Made by a program: the position numbers and the translations under genes. Positions 8,028 to 16,099 of a stretch of DNA of 19,141 nt are shown here, piece by piece; within the stretch, counting starts at the first letter, position 1; each line of letters begins with the position of its first letter. The notes below the pieces were generated by a model, which was not told the DNA's origin, did no database searches, and saw only the letters and a program-made list of their open reading frames with translations. Source of the DNA: DASQPA01 sp035644215 (GTDB lineage: Bacteria > Acidobacteriota > Thermoanaerobaculia > Multivoradales > UBA5704); contig DASQPA010000009.1 of assembly GCA_035644215.1 (NCBI GenBank), positions 1 through 19,141 on the forward strand, in the 5' to 3' direction.

Positions 8028-10214
8028 ATGATGGAATGTCCTCTCTGCGGCCGCTGCCTGGAGGATCACCACGCCGTCTGCCCCGACGACCGGGCGGCGC
8101 TGCGGCTGGTCTTCCCGGGTCCCCCCCTCCTCGATCGCAAGTACCGTCTGCTCCGCCGCCTGGGGGAGGGCGGGATGGGGAGGGTCTACCGGGCCCATCA
8201 CGCCGGTCTCGACCGGGAGGTCGCGGTCAAGCTCCTCCATCCGGCGCGGCAGGACGAGCCGGGCGCCCACGAGCGCTTCCAGATCGAGGCCCGGGCCCTG
8301 GCCCGCCTCGACCACCCGAATATCGTGCGGGTCGCCGACTTCGGTTTCGACGAAACCCGGGAGATCCCCTACCTGGTCCTGGAGCTTCTCGACGCTCTCC
8401 GCTTCAGCGAGTACCTGAGCCACGCCGGCCCCCTGCCCCTCGTAGAAGCCCTGTCGATCCTCACCCAGATCGCCGCCGCCCTGGACCACGCCCATGCCGC
8501 CGGCATTCTGCATCGCGATCTCAAGACCTCGAACGTGCTCCTCCTCGGCGCGCCCGCCGGGGAGAGGAGAGCGAAGATCGTCGATTTCGGCCTGGCGAGC
8601 TTCGTTTTCGATGACGCCGCGACGCCGCCGCTCGCCGGTGATGCGCCCGGCTCGGCGGCGGCCGCCTCCGAGCCGCTCCTGGGGACGCCGGGGTACCTGG
8701 CGCCCGAGCTCTGGCAGGGAGAGCCGCCGAGCGCCGCCTCCGACCTCTGGGCCTTCGGCGTCCTCGTCTTCCTCACCCTGACCGGGAAGCTGCCTTTCCC
8801 CGGACTGGGGGAGGCGGCGATCCGCGCCCAGATCGCCCGCGGCGCCCCGCGCCCCTCGGCGCTCCGGCCCGAGTTGGACTCGGCGCTCGACGCCGCCATC
8901 CTGGCGCCGCTCCAGCTCGACCCGGCGACCCGGCCGGTCCGCGCCCGGGCGGTCGTGGAGGGGATCGAGCGCGCGCTCCTCGGGGTCGAGCGCCGGCGCT
9001 GGTGGCGGCGTGAGGGGCCGCGCCGGCTGGCCCTGGCGGCGCTGCTCGGCGCGCTGGCCGTTTCCGCTCTCACCCCCCTCTGTCCCCCCCTCCAACCGCT
9101 GGAGGACCGCCTGGTCGACGCCCGCTTCCACCTCGCCTCCCCTCGCCCGCCCCGCCGCGAGCCGCTGCTCGTCCTCGTGGATGACGCCACCCTGGCAAGC
9201 GATCCCGCTTTTCTCGCCTCGAAGGCGGACAAGGTCGGTACGCTCCTAGAGCGCGCCTTCGACGCCGGGGCTCGCGGGGTGGCGATCGATCTCCTCCTGC
9301 CCAGGCCCTGGGGAGACTCCACCACCTTCTCGGACCTCGTCCTCCGCCACGCCGACCGCCTCGTGGTCGCGGCTTTCTCCCCTGCCAACGGACCGGTGGT
9401 CGGACCCGAGGCGATCCAGGGGCTGACCGCCGCGGCGCTCGGGCCGGAGCGGGCGCGGGAGCTGTTCGGGTTCGTCGACGTGGAGGAAGACCTGGATGGC
9501 GTCGTGCGGCGAGCCCGGCCTCTCTTCCGCGACGTCGCCGGCCAGTCGCGCCCCTCCTTCGCCGCCCGTGCCGCCCGCCTCCTGCTCCCGGCCTTACCCC
9601 TGCCGGAGGGCGAGGTCTGGATCGACGGCACGGTCGACTGGCGCGGCTTCGAGCGCCTCTCCTTCCGGGACCTCGGCGACGCCCTCGACCGCGACCCCGG
9701 CCGTTTCCGCAACCGTCTCGTCCTCCTGGGGGGCGACTACGCCGCCTCGGGAGACGAGCTCTACCAGGTGCCCCATGCCGGCGCGCTGCCAGAGACCCTC
9801 TCGGGCCCGGTCCTCCAGGCGCTCCTCCTCCAGACGATCCTCGACGGCGCTCCGGTCCGTGCGCCGGGGAGCGCCGTCCTGCTCGCGGTTCTCGCCCTGG
9901 TCGCCATGGCGGCGGCCGCCACGACTCTTCTCTGCCGCCGCTCCTTCGCCGTGACCGCTGTCTCCCTCGCCGCCGTCGCCTGGATCGCGACCGCCTTCGC
10001 CCTCTTCGCCGCCCGGCGGCTTCTCGTGCCCATCGCCCCTCCCCTCGCCGTCCTTCTCCTCGTCGCCGGTTTCGCCGCCACGCTCCGGAAATGGTTGTCC
10101 CCTCTGCCGCACTTACTGTATGGAGTGAAGCCGAAAGATGTACAACCCTCTCCGCATCCCCCTGTTCCTCCCCCTCCTGGCGCTCTCGGCGGGCCTCGCC
10201 GGGGCCGGTCCTAG
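8028..10214 (+). CDS. Membrane Ser/Thr protein kinase with zinc ribbon and CHASE2 sensor domain
   Basis: A 728-residue bacterial Hanks-type kinase. A short zinc-ribbon-like start (Cys4, Cys7, Cys18) precedes a complete kinase domain (about 38-318): glycine loop GEGGMGRV at 46-53, Lys68 in VAVK, HRD at 162-164 with Asp164, Asn169, DFG at 186-188 and APE at 225-227. All catalytic residues are intact. A membrane helix at about 333-350 leads to a CHASE2 extracytoplasmic sensor domain (about 355-600, with DRLVDARFHL and GVAIDLLL). Three more helices follow (about 613-635, 640-661, 666-686) and a proline-rich tail. The kinase should face the cytoplasm and CHASE2 the outside. The start could be 8028 or the adjacent ATG at 8031; the ribosome site is weak. 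The tail overlaps the next gene by 77 nt. It is the first gene of a three-gene unit with a FecR-domain protein and a CHAT protein. Confidence 0.95.
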   Translation: MMECPLCGRCLEDHHAVCPDDRAALRLVFPGPPLLDRKYRLLRRLGEGGMGRVYRAHHAGLDREVAVKLLHPARQDEPGAHERFQIEARALARLDHPNIVRVADFGFDETREIPYLVLELLDALRFSEYLSHAGPLPLVEALSILTQIAAALDHAHAAGILHRDLKTSNVLLLGAPAGERRAKIVDFGLASFVFDDAATPPLAGDAPGSAAAASEPLLGTPGYLAPELWQGEPPSAASDLWAFGVLVFLTLTGKLPFPGLGEAAIRAQIARGAPRPSALRPELDSALDAAILAPLQLDPATRPVRARAVVEGIERALLGVERRRWWRREGPRRLALAALLGALAVSALTPLCPPLQPLEDRLVDARFHLASPRPPRREPLLVLVDDATLASDPAFLASKADKVGTLLERAFDAGARGVAIDLLLPRPWGDSTTFSDLVLRHADRLVVAAFSPANGPVVGPEAIQGLTAAALGPERARELFGFVDVEEDLDGVVRRARPLFRDVAGQSRPSFAARAARLLLPALPLPEGEVWIDGTVDWRGFERLSFRDLGDALDRDPGRFRNRLVLLGGDYAASGDELYQVPHAGALPETLSGPVLQALLLQTILDGAPVRAPGSAVLLAVLALVAMAAAATTLLCRRSFAVTAVSLAAVAWIATAFALFAARRLLVPIAPPLAVLLLVAGFAATLRKWLSPLPHLLYGVKPKDVQPSPHPPVPPPPGALGGPRRGRS

Positions 10215-10971
10215 CGCCCCTGCCGCAACGGTCGCCATCGTCTGCTACGTCGAGGGTAGTGTCACCTTGCGCACCGCGGCCGATGCGCCACCCGAGCCCC
10301 TCGTTCTTCGGCAGCGCCTCGCTCCGGACGCCGTCGTAGAGACCGCTGCGAAATCCACGGTCACGCTCGTCTTCTTCGACGGGCAGCACCTGGCGCTCCA
10401 GCCGGAAGCGCGGGCCGTGGTCGGGCGCAAAGGCCTCACCGCCTCCCACGGCCAGGTCCGCCGCCTCGAGTCGGTCCCGGTGGTCGTGGATCTGGCGCGC
10501 TTGCTGCGCGATGGCGGGCAACGGCGGCGGACACCTGCGGTCCGGATTCGCGGTGGAGGGAGCTCGGAAGGGGCCATCTCCGGCCTCGAGCCGCGGGATG
10601 GAACGCCGGTCCGCCGCACCGCGTTGACCCTCCGATTCAATATGGTCCCGAAGGTCGGGGTCTACCACATCGCCGTCGAGGACGAGAGCGGCAGGGTCGT
10701 CTTGACGGCGGACGTGCATGCCCCGCCGGTCCCGCTCCCGCTCAAGCTCCTGCGGCCCGGGAGGCTCTATTACTGGCGGGTGGAGCCCAAGCTACCTCCC
10801 CGGCCGGAGATGCGCGGCGAGGCGATGTTCCTCACCCTGGACGAGAAGCTGGAACAGGGACGCGAAGCGCTGGCCCGCGCGGCGAGACGGTCCGACCAGC
10901 CCGACCTCGCCGTGCTTCTCGACGAGGTCGACCGCAGGCTCGGCTTACAGGCGAAGGACCACCCGCGATGA
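10138..10971 (+). CDS. Secreted FecR-domain protein
   Basis: A 277-residue protein with a signal peptide (about residues 1-24, MYNPLRIPLFLPLLALSAGL). A FecR-like domain lies at about 30-100 (VEGSVTLR, then a block ending in KSTVTLVFFDGQHLALQP and RAVV). A second beta-rich part at about 148-245 (LTLRFNMVP...LYYWRVEP) looks like a fibronectin-type or similar sandwich. The C-terminus is a charged helix. The FecR fold in iron signalling relays an outer-membrane signal to a sigma factor. Here there is no sigma/anti-sigma N-terminus, so a role as an extracytoplasmic partner of the kinase's CHASE2 domain is an inference from the operon. The start is fixed by the signal peptide, with a weak GAAG 7 nt upstream and GGAG 12 nt upstream. 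It overlaps the kinase gene by 77 nt and the next gene by 4 nt (ATGA). Confidence 0.88.
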   Translation: MYNPLRIPLFLPLLALSAGLAGAGPSAPAATVAIVCYVEGSVTLRTAADAPPEPLVLRQRLAPDAVVETAAKSTVTLVFFDGQHLALQPEARAVVGRKGLTASHGQVRRLESVPVVVDLARLLRDGGQRRRTPAVRIRGGGSSEGAISGLEPRDGTPVRRTALTLRFNMVPKVGVYHIAVEDESGRVVLTADVHAPPVPLPLKLLRPGRLYYWRVEPKLPPRPEMRGEAMFLTLDEKLEQGREALARAARRSDQPDLAVLLDEVDRRLGLQAKDHPR

Positions 10972-13829
10972 GCAGAGGGGGGTTGCTCCTCCTCGTCGGC
11001 GTCCTTGCCGGCTCTGCCGCGCCGGGACCGCCAGGCGGAGGAGTGGTCGAGGAACCGTCGACAGGCGTCGTGGTCGAGAAGGTCGCGCCGGGATCGCCGG
11101 GGGAGAAAGCCGGGTTGCGATCCGGCGATGTGATCCTCTCCTGGTGCCGGACGGCGCCGGCGAGCGATGCGCCGTGCCTCGCGTCAGGCGCGATCGAGTC
11201 TCCTTTCGACTTCGCCGATCTGGAGGCCGAGCAAGTCTCGCGAGGCGGCGTGAGACTCCTGGGCAGGCGTGGCGCCCTGGAGTCGGCCTGGGCTGCGGGA
11301 CCGGGGAGCTTGCAGATCGAGATCCGCCCGGTCCTACGAGAGGAGCTTCTCGCTCTGCACCAGCAGGCGCAGGGGCTCGCTGCCGCGGGCCAAACCGACG
11401 CCGCGATACAACGTTGGCGCGCTGCGGCGGCAGAGGCCGGCGACGACCGTCTCGCCGCCTGGTTTCTGGTACGGGCCGCAAAAGCCGGGGCCGCCGGGGA
11501 GAGATGGCAGGAAGCCGATGCGCTCTATGCGGAAGCCATCGGGAGGGCCGGGCGGGGGGGCGGGCAGCCGGCGGCGGCCCACCTCCTCCTGGAGCGCGGC
11601 AGCTACGAGCTGGACCGCGGCGACCCGGCGCGGGCTGAAGAGAGCTTCCAGCGCGCCGCATCGATCCTCGCGGAGGTGAAAGCCGAGAGCCTGGAGCGCG
11701 CCGCCGTCCTCAACAGGCTGGCGGTCATCGCGATGGGATACCGCGAGCTCGACCTGGCAGAGGGGCTTTGGCGGCGCTCTCTGGCTCTCCGGGAAAAGCT
11801 CGATCCGGGTAGTCCCGCCGTGGCGGGAAGCCTCCATAACCTGGGGATCCTGGAGATGGCACGTGAGGATGACCCGGCAGCCGTACAGGATCTGGAGCGC
11901 GCCCTTGCCCTCTACACCCAGTGGGCGCCCGACAGCCCTGCTGTGGCGAAAACCCTCTCCGAGCTCGCCAAACCCGCGCGGCATCGCGGTGATTTCGCCA
12001 CCGCCGAGAGCTACTACCGGCACGTCCTCTCGATCCGCGAAAAGGCCGGCCCGGAAAGCCTCGACATCGCCACCTGCCTCGTCAATCTGGGCAATCTCGC
12101 GACCGAGCGTGGCCGGCTTGGCGAGGCGGAGCGCTATTACCGCCGCGCCTTGAAGATCGCCCAAAGGTTGGCTCCGGAGGGCCCGACGTCGGCCCTGGTG
12201 CTGCTCAACCTCGGCATCACGCGAGGCCGGCGGGGTTTCCGGCGGCAAGCGGCGGACCTCCTCTGCCAGACTGTCGACCTGAGCGAGCGGCGCCGAGAGA
12301 CGCTCGGCGGCACGGAGCTCGCACGCGCCTGGCTCGCGGTGACCACCAGGGGCTATTACCACGAGTGCCTGGGGGCCCGCGTTCAGGCGGGCCAGACGAC
12401 GCAGGCCTTCCGCATCCTGGAAATGGGCCGCGCGCGCGCCTTCCTCGAACAGCTGGCCGGGCGCGACCTCACCCGCGCTCCCGTACCGCTGGAAATCGCC
12501 CGCCGGCGCCAAGCGCTCGACGCGGAGTACGACCAGACCCAGGCCCAGCTCGGCCGGCTCACTCCGGACCAGGACCCGTCCGGGATCGAGCGCCTCCGCG
12601 AGCGCCTGCAGGAGCTCTACATCCAGCAACAGGAGCTCGCGGCGAAGATCCGCGAAACCGCGCAGCGCTCGACCACCGTACGGTATCCCCGGCCGCTCGA
12701 TCTCGCGAGCGCCCGCCGCGCGCTCGATCCCGGGACGGTCCTCCTCGCTTATTCAGTGGGCGACACGAATACTTTTCTCTTCGTCGTCCAACCCACCGGA
12801 CGGCAGCGCGGGCTGACGGCTATCCAGATTCCGATCGGCGACAAGGCCCTCCGCGCCGCCGTCCGGAACTTCCGCCTCCTGTTGGAGAGCGGCAGCTCCG
12901 ACCGCACCGCGCTCCTCGCCCAGGGGCGGAAGCTCTACGACCTCCTGCTCCGCCCGGTGGAACGCCGGTTCGCCGGCGCCGCCCGCCTCCTCATCTCCCC
13001 CGACGGTCCCCTCCACGTCCTGCCGTTCGCCGCGTTGGCTCATCACAATTCCTTCCTCGCCGAGTGGAAGCCGGTCCACCTGGTGCTCTCCGCCACGGTC
13101 TACGACGAAATCCGAAAGTCCCGGCGCCCGGCCCGCCCCATCGCCGAGGACGAACTCGTCGCCTTCGGCGCCCCCAACTATCCCGGAGTGGAATCCAGCG
13201 CGACACCGGCGGCCGATCCGACGGTCGCCACCGCCGTGCGCCGGGGCCTGTCCCTGGCTCCCCTGCCGTCCAGCCGGCAAGAGGTCCTGGGGATCGCCTC
13301 TCTCTTCCCCCGCGCTCGTATCTTTCTCGGCGCCGAGGCGACGGAAGAGAAGGTCAAGACTTTGGCTCCGCAGGCGCGCTTCCTCCACTTCGCCTGCCAC
13401 GGCCTGCTCGACGAGCGCTTCCCCCTGAACTCGGGCCTCGCATTGAGCATCCCCGAGCACCCCACTCCCGGCCAGGACAACGGCCTCCTCCAGGCCTGGG
13501 AGATCTTCGAGCAGGTGCGATTGAACGCCGATCTCATCACCCTGTCGGCCTGCGACTCGGGTCTCGGCAAGGAGATGGGCCGCGAAGGGCTGATGGGCCT
13601 CACCCGCGCCTTCCAGTACGCCGGTGCCCGCTCCGTCCTCGCCTCGCTGTGGAGCGTCGCCGACGACTCGACGGCCGAGCTGATGTGGCGCTTCTATGGT
13701 TACCTGAAACAGGGCAAGAGCAAGGACGAGGCGCTGCGCGCCGCCCAGGTCGACCTGATCCACGGGCCGGAGGCGACGTCCCATCCGTATCACTGGGCCG
13801 CGTTCCAGCTCTCCGGCGACTGGCGGTAG
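10968..13829 (+). CDS. Secreted PDZ-TPR-CHAT caspase-like protease
   Basis: A 953-residue protein. A probable signal sequence (about 1-19) is followed by a PDZ-like domain (about 30-120, with GSPGEKAGLRSGDVIL). TPR repeats span about 125-480; several in 246-438 have the 42-residue spacing of kinesin-light-chain-type repeats. A charged coiled-coil-like segment (about 511-565) leads to a C-terminal CHAT domain (about 590-953). CHAT is a caspase-clan cysteine peptidase domain. Its dyad is intact: His811 in FACHG and Cys862 in LSACDSG, and the family's ending YHWAAFQLSGDW is present. Translation is coupled to the FecR gene through an ATGA overlap. Known TPR-CHAT proteases, such as the effector of type III-E CRISPR, use the repeats to bind a regulator. 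Here PDZ and TPR would do so outside the cytoplasm if the signal peptide is real. The natural target is unknown. Confidence 0.94.
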   Translation: MSRGGLLLLVGVLAGSAAPGPPGGGVVEEPSTGVVVEKVAPGSPGEKAGLRSGDVILSWCRTAPASDAPCLASGAIESPFDFADLEAEQVSRGGVRLLGRRGALESAWAAGPGSLQIEIRPVLREELLALHQQAQGLAAAGQTDAAIQRWRAAAAEAGDDRLAAWFLVRAAKAGAAGERWQEADALYAEAIGRAGRGGGQPAAAHLLLERGSYELDRGDPARAEESFQRAASILAEVKAESLERAAVLNRLAVIAMGYRELDLAEGLWRRSLALREKLDPGSPAVAGSLHNLGILEMAREDDPAAVQDLERALALYTQWAPDSPAVAKTLSELAKPARHRGDFATAESYYRHVLSIREKAGPESLDIATCLVNLGNLATERGRLGEAERYYRRALKIAQRLAPEGPTSALVLLNLGITRGRRGFRRQAADLLCQTVDLSERRRETLGGTELARAWLAVTTRGYYHECLGARVQAGQTTQAFRILEMGRARAFLEQLAGRDLTRAPVPLEIARRRQALDAEYDQTQAQLGRLTPDQDPSGIERLRERLQELYIQQQELAAKIRETAQRSTTVRYPRPLDLASARRALDPGTVLLAYSVGDTNTFLFVVQPTGRQRGLTAIQIPIGDKALRAAVRNFRLLLESGSSDRTALLAQGRKLYDLLLRPVERRFAGAARLLISPDGPLHVLPFAALAHHNSFLAEWKPVHLVLSATVYDEIRKSRRPARPIAEDELVAFGAPNYPGVESSATPAADPTVATAVRRGLSLAPLPSSRQEVLGIASLFPRARIFLGAEATEEKVKTLAPQARFLHFACHGLLDERFPLNSGLALSIPEHPTPGQDNGLLQAWEIFEQVRLNADLITLSACDSGLGKEMGREGLMGLTRAFQYAGARSVLASLWSVADDSTAELMWRFYGYLKQGKSKDEALRAAQVDLIHGPEATSHPYHWAAFQLSGDWR

Positions 13830-13904
13830 GGGCTAATCCGACAAACGCCGGAAGAAGGTTGGCAGCGTCACTGCTCCGGTGTGCAGCCCCTCCGGCGCCT
13901 GAGG

Positions 13905-13956
13905 TGGCTCCATCACGAAGCCAAGGAGCGCGCGGAGTGGCTCCACCACGGAGCCA
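13905..13956 (+). repeat. 52-nt double-hairpin repeat, copy 1
   Basis: Two adjacent hairpins: TGGCTCC-ATCAC-GAAGCCA (one mismatch) and TGGCTCC-ACCAC-GGAGCCA (perfect 7-bp stem). The unit matches 17525-17576 at 46 of 52 positions in the same orientation. It lies 75 bp after the CHAT gene stop. It may act as a terminator or be a REP-type repeat; no U-run is present. Confidence 0.75.
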
Positions 13957-13979
13957 GCTGATGGGAGTCGGTCAGCTGG
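13954..13979. repeat. 8-bp inverted repeat next to the double hairpin
   Basis: CCAGCTGA (13954-13961) and TCAGCTGG (13972-13979) are separated by 10 nt. It could be a hairpin or an operator ahead of the glycoside hydrolase gene; nothing decides between these. Confidence 0.4.
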
Positions 13980-14113
13980 TAGCCCGCCTGCGCAGCTCCA
14001 TGAACTCCTTTCTCTCCAGCGGGATGCGTGCGATCTCCGCGGTCTGCCCCAAGTTGGAAGACGGCGTGCAACCGGCCTTCGCGGCAACCGCAACACGAAA
14101 GGAGTCGACCCCA

Positions 14114-15946
14114 ATGCATCGCAGCCCTACCGCCCTCGCCGTCATTTTGCTTTTCCTCACCCTGGCTCTCTCGCCCCCGGGCAGTGCCACGCCGCCCGCC
14201 CTCAACCCCGGTGACCCCCAGCACTTCCTTTGGAACGGCCAGCAGTGGTTTCCGACCGGCTACACTCCCGGCCTCGTCGCCATCGTCGGGATCAACGACT
14301 TCAGCAAGGATCCCACCGGGACCTACTACAAAAAGATCCTCGCCGACATGGCCAATAGCAACGTACGGCTGATCCGGCAGGTCTTCTACTTCGGCCAGCC
14401 CGGGTACGAGGGACCCGCCAACGATTGCGTGACGATCACTCGCACCCCTCTCACCTATTACCAGCGGCCCGGCCCGGGCGCGGCCTTTGACGGAGCAGCG
14501 AAATACGACCTGACGAAGGTCAATCAAAGCTACATCGATTATTTCAAAGGCTTCGTCGCCGAGGCCTCCGCCAAGGGCGTCGTCGTGATCGTTGACCTCT
14601 TCGACAGCTACCACCTGAACCAGGACATCGCGTCGAATTTCTGCGCCGGTCCGCGGGGGCGCAGGTACGACGCCTACCAGACCAACAACAACATCAACGG
14701 CGTGATCGCCGCGACCCGGGCCGATTTCTTCCCCGCGGTGGCCTCCGGCAGCCCGACCTCCATCTACTTCCACCAGAAGGCGTTGGTCCGCCGGGTGGTC
14801 CAGGAGATGGGGCAGTTCGACAACATCATCTGGGAGGTTTCCAATGAGGTCCCGCACCACTTCATGGGCATTCCCGCCTCGCCCGACTTCACGGCCTGGA
14901 AGGATCTGATGGCCGGCGAGATCCACCAGGCCGAAACGGACTTCGGCAAGCCCCGTCACCTGATCATGCAGGTGGATCTGCCCGATCACATCAAGGCCGG
15001 GGGGAACGAAGACTACCTGGTCCCGGTGCCGAGCGGCGTGGCGCTGTTCCGCGACCTCTTCCAAGCTCACCAGAGCTGGGACATGCCCTTGATCAAGGAC
15101 GACGACGGAGGGACCCTGGGGACGACGGCCAATGGCGAACGCCGCCTGGCCTGGGGCTCCCTGACCTCGGGTGCGCACGTCACCTCGTTCGCCTACCTGA
15201 CCGCCGTCCTCAGCGAGTGGATCAAGCAGCCGCACGTCGACGCCCGGAAGTACTTCGGCTACCTCACCCGATTCGTCGACACGCTGAAAGTCAACCTCGC
15301 GGGCATGGCGAGGCGGGACGATCTGATCAACAGCGGCACGAGCGGCTGGCTCTACGCCCGGGTCGGCGAGGAGTACGTCGCCTATATGGACGGCGGTCCG
15401 GTCCCCGCCGGCTGCCCGCAGAACCCCGACCGCGGCCTCAACCCGACCTGTTTTCCGGAGCAGGAGCGCGGGATGTGGCCAGGGGTCAACAGCTACAGCC
15501 TGATCGGCCTGCCCGCGACCTTCACCGCCACCTGGTACAACCCTCGCGCCGGCACCTTCAACCCCGCCTTCGTGGGCAGCGGTCCCAACGCCACGTTCAA
15601 CCTGCCGGCGGCGGGCACCGACTGGGCGCTCCACATCAAGGCCGGCATCACCCCGCCTCAGGTGTCGGCGCCCGCTCCGAACCCGCAGAGCGTACGGGTG
15701 GGAACGACGGCGAGTTTCAGCGTCACTGTCATGGGACCCGGCCCGCTCACCTACCGCTGGCAGTACAGGCCGGCCAGCGGTGCCTTCACCAGTCTCTTCG
15801 ACGGCGGGCGCTTCGCGGGCACGGCTTCGAGCACTCTCACCATCACGAACGCGCAGACGACCGACACCGGTTTCTACCGCTGCCTGGTCAGCAACGCCGG
15901 GGGTGGCGGCAACTCCGGTCCAGGCTCGCTCACCGTGACTCCCTGA
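14114..15946 (+). CDS. Secreted clan GH-A-like glycoside hydrolase with collagen-binding-like and Ig-like domains
   Basis: A 610-residue exported enzyme. The signal peptide is about residues 1-25 (ending PPGSA before TPP). Residues 30-400 look like a TIM-barrel glycoside hydrolase of the cellulase/DUF4038 type. The start FLWNGQQWFPTGYT and the motif WEVSNE (240-245) fit a clan GH-A enzyme with Glu245 as acid/base. The usual second glutamate after strand 7 is not obvious: the matching place reads PLIKDDDGG (Asp329-331). About residues 410-518 match the putative collagen-binding domain often found behind such barrels. Residues 522-610 are an Ig-like domain (YRWQYRP...TGFYRCLVSNAG). The start is set by AAAGGAG (14098-14104) 9 nt upstream and by the signal peptide; the frame is open far upstream, but there it runs through the CHAT gene. 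Substrate is not predictable from this reading. Confidence 0.88.
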   Translation: MHRSPTALAVILLFLTLALSPPGSATPPALNPGDPQHFLWNGQQWFPTGYTPGLVAIVGINDFSKDPTGTYYKKILADMANSNVRLIRQVFYFGQPGYEGPANDCVTITRTPLTYYQRPGPGAAFDGAAKYDLTKVNQSYIDYFKGFVAEASAKGVVVIVDLFDSYHLNQDIASNFCAGPRGRRYDAYQTNNNINGVIAATRADFFPAVASGSPTSIYFHQKALVRRVVQEMGQFDNIIWEVSNEVPHHFMGIPASPDFTAWKDLMAGEIHQAETDFGKPRHLIMQVDLPDHIKAGGNEDYLVPVPSGVALFRDLFQAHQSWDMPLIKDDDGGTLGTTANGERRLAWGSLTSGAHVTSFAYLTAVLSEWIKQPHVDARKYFGYLTRFVDTLKVNLAGMARRDDLINSGTSGWLYARVGEEYVAYMDGGPVPAGCPQNPDRGLNPTCFPEQERGMWPGVNSYSLIGLPATFTATWYNPRAGTFNPAFVGSGPNATFNLPAAGTDWALHIKAGITPPQVSAPAPNPQSVRVGTTASFSVTVMGPGPLTYRWQYRPASGAFTSLFDGGRFAGTASSTLTITNAQTTDTGFYRCLVSNAGGGGNSGPGSLTVTP

Positions 15947-16063
15947 GCCGCATCTCAACGGCCAGCAGGCCGGCCTCGGCTTTGAGGCGATCCGCTTCGA
16001 CAGCGCCTGCAGCGCCCGGCACACCGGACTCTGAGGCTTAACGAGAAACATCAGCAGAAGGAT

Positions 16064-16085
16064 GGAGGGGGCTGGTGCCCCCTCC
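16064..16085 (+). promoter_or_regulatory. Strong hairpin abutting the Shine-Dalgarno site of the subtilase gene
   Basis: GGAGGGGGC-TGGT-GCCCCCTCC forms a 9-bp perfect stem with a 4-nt loop. It ends directly before the GAGGAG ribosome site (16086-16091), 8 nt ahead of ATG 16100. It could control translation, stabilise the mRNA end, or end transcription of the hydrolase gene upstream; there is no U-run. Confidence 0.55.
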
Positions 16086-16099
16086 GAGGAGAATCCCTC

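Noticed and set aside
12365..14113. Upstream 583 codons of the long plus-strand frame that ends in the glycoside hydrolase
   Set aside because: They overlap the CHAT gene out of frame and are Pro/Arg-rich. The signal peptide and AAAGGAG ribosome site place the true start at 14114.
13913..16051. A 712-codon minus-strand frame opposite the glycoside hydrolase
   Set aside because: No domain and no ribosome site; it is the antisense register of a gene with clear motifs.
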